This document shows, piece after piece, positions 5,400 to 5,491 of a DNA stretch of 5,491 nucleotides (the first letter of the stretch is position 1; each line of letters opens with the position of its first letter). A model generated the notes under the pieces. The model was not told where the DNA came from. It made no database searches and saw nothing but the letters and a program-made list of their open reading frames with translations. The position numbers and the translations under genes were made by a program. Source of the stretch: CAYYAU01 sp964469765 [NCBI: uncultured Clostridia bacterium] (GTDB taxonomy: Bacteria; UBA6262; WVXT01; CAYYAU01); assembly GCA_964469765.1 (NCBI GenBank), contig CAYYAU010000088.1, forward strand, positions 1 through 5,491, in the 5' to 3' direction.

Positions 5400-5420
5400 A
5401 TAGCCGAGGAAGCGGTTTTT

Positions 5421-5429
5421 TGGTAGAAT
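5421..5429 (+). promoter_or_regulatory. Extended -10 promoter for the gene at 5437, possibly leaderless
   Basis: TGGTAGAAT joins a TG extension to the -10-like hexamer TAGAAT (5424-5429), with no convincing -35. The ATG is at 5437, so a start site about seven bases after the hexamer would fall on or next to the start codon, giving a leaderless or nearly leaderless transcript. There is no Shine-Dalgarno sequence between, which agrees with this. Confidence 0.55.
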
Positions 5430-5436
5430 AGGACAT

Positions 5437-5491
5437 ATGACCAGAAATAAAAAAATCATTATTGTCTTATTTGCTATTGTAATTTTATTAA
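5437..5491 (+). CDS. Start of a membrane-anchored or secreted protein (3' end cut off by the window)
   Basis: Only 18 codons are inside the window. They read MTRNKK followed by IIIVLFAIVILL, a positive N-terminus and a hydrophobic run typical of a signal peptide or membrane anchor with the N-terminus inside. The frame is still open at the last base. The ATG directly follows an extended -10 element and the upstream terminator, so this is a new transcription unit. The function cannot be told from this fragment. Confidence 0.6.
   Translation, partial: MTRNKKIIIVLFAIVILL

Noticed and set aside
5300-5436. A tRNA, small RNA gene or CRISPR repeat in the gap after the SQTCDI gene
   Set aside because: No cloverleaf, TTCRA-type loop or regularly spaced direct repeats can be drawn; the structure is explained by one hairpin and one terminator.

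Overview
The window is AT-rich and every gene reads on the + strand. It is bacterial rather than archaeal or viral in style, with TATAAT-type promoters (including extended -10 forms sitting very close to start codons) and a rho-independent terminator. Most starts lack a Shine-Dalgarno site, and genes are packed with 4- and 8-base overlaps. This would fit a small-genome lineage such as Patescibacteria/CPR, but no phylogenetic marker is present, so that is only a guess. TGA is used as a normal stop (at 174-176), which argues against the recoded Gracilibacteria/Absconditabacteria groups.

Region 1 (1-3445) is one tightly packed operon that looks like an unusual restriction-modification system. 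It contains: the end of a small excisionase/MerR-like helix-turn-helix protein; a 627-residue DNA methyltransferase built from two catalytic domains (an N-terminal D12/Dam-like domain with DPPY, and a C-terminal N4/N6 domain with SPPYW); a 296-residue LAGLIDADG-fold protein in which both catalytic acidic positions are replaced (GRG and VTG); and a 166-residue protein with a PD-(D/E)XK nuclease signature. The attractive reading is that the LAGLIDADG protein has lost cleavage and supplies DNA recognition, the small PD-(D/E)XK protein supplies cleavage, the two-headed methylase protects the two strands of an asymmetric site, and the HTH protein controls expression.

Region 2 (3446-3583) is an intergenic gap with one or two promoter candidates. 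Region 3 (3584-5299) is a second, probably separately transcribed three-gene cluster: a ClpP/SppA-fold serine protease of the SDH_sah (serine dehydrogenase proteinase) type, a 69-residue hydrophilic protein, and a 152-residue uncharacterised protein with an SQTCDI motif.

Region 4 (5300-5436) holds a 12-codon mini-ORF with the best Shine-Dalgarno sequence in the window, a perfect 7-bp hairpin, an intrinsic terminator and an extended -10 promoter. The last 55 bases start a gene with an N-terminal membrane segment. The two operons side by side look like an accessory or defence region, but no integrase, transposase or tRNA is visible to prove mobility.
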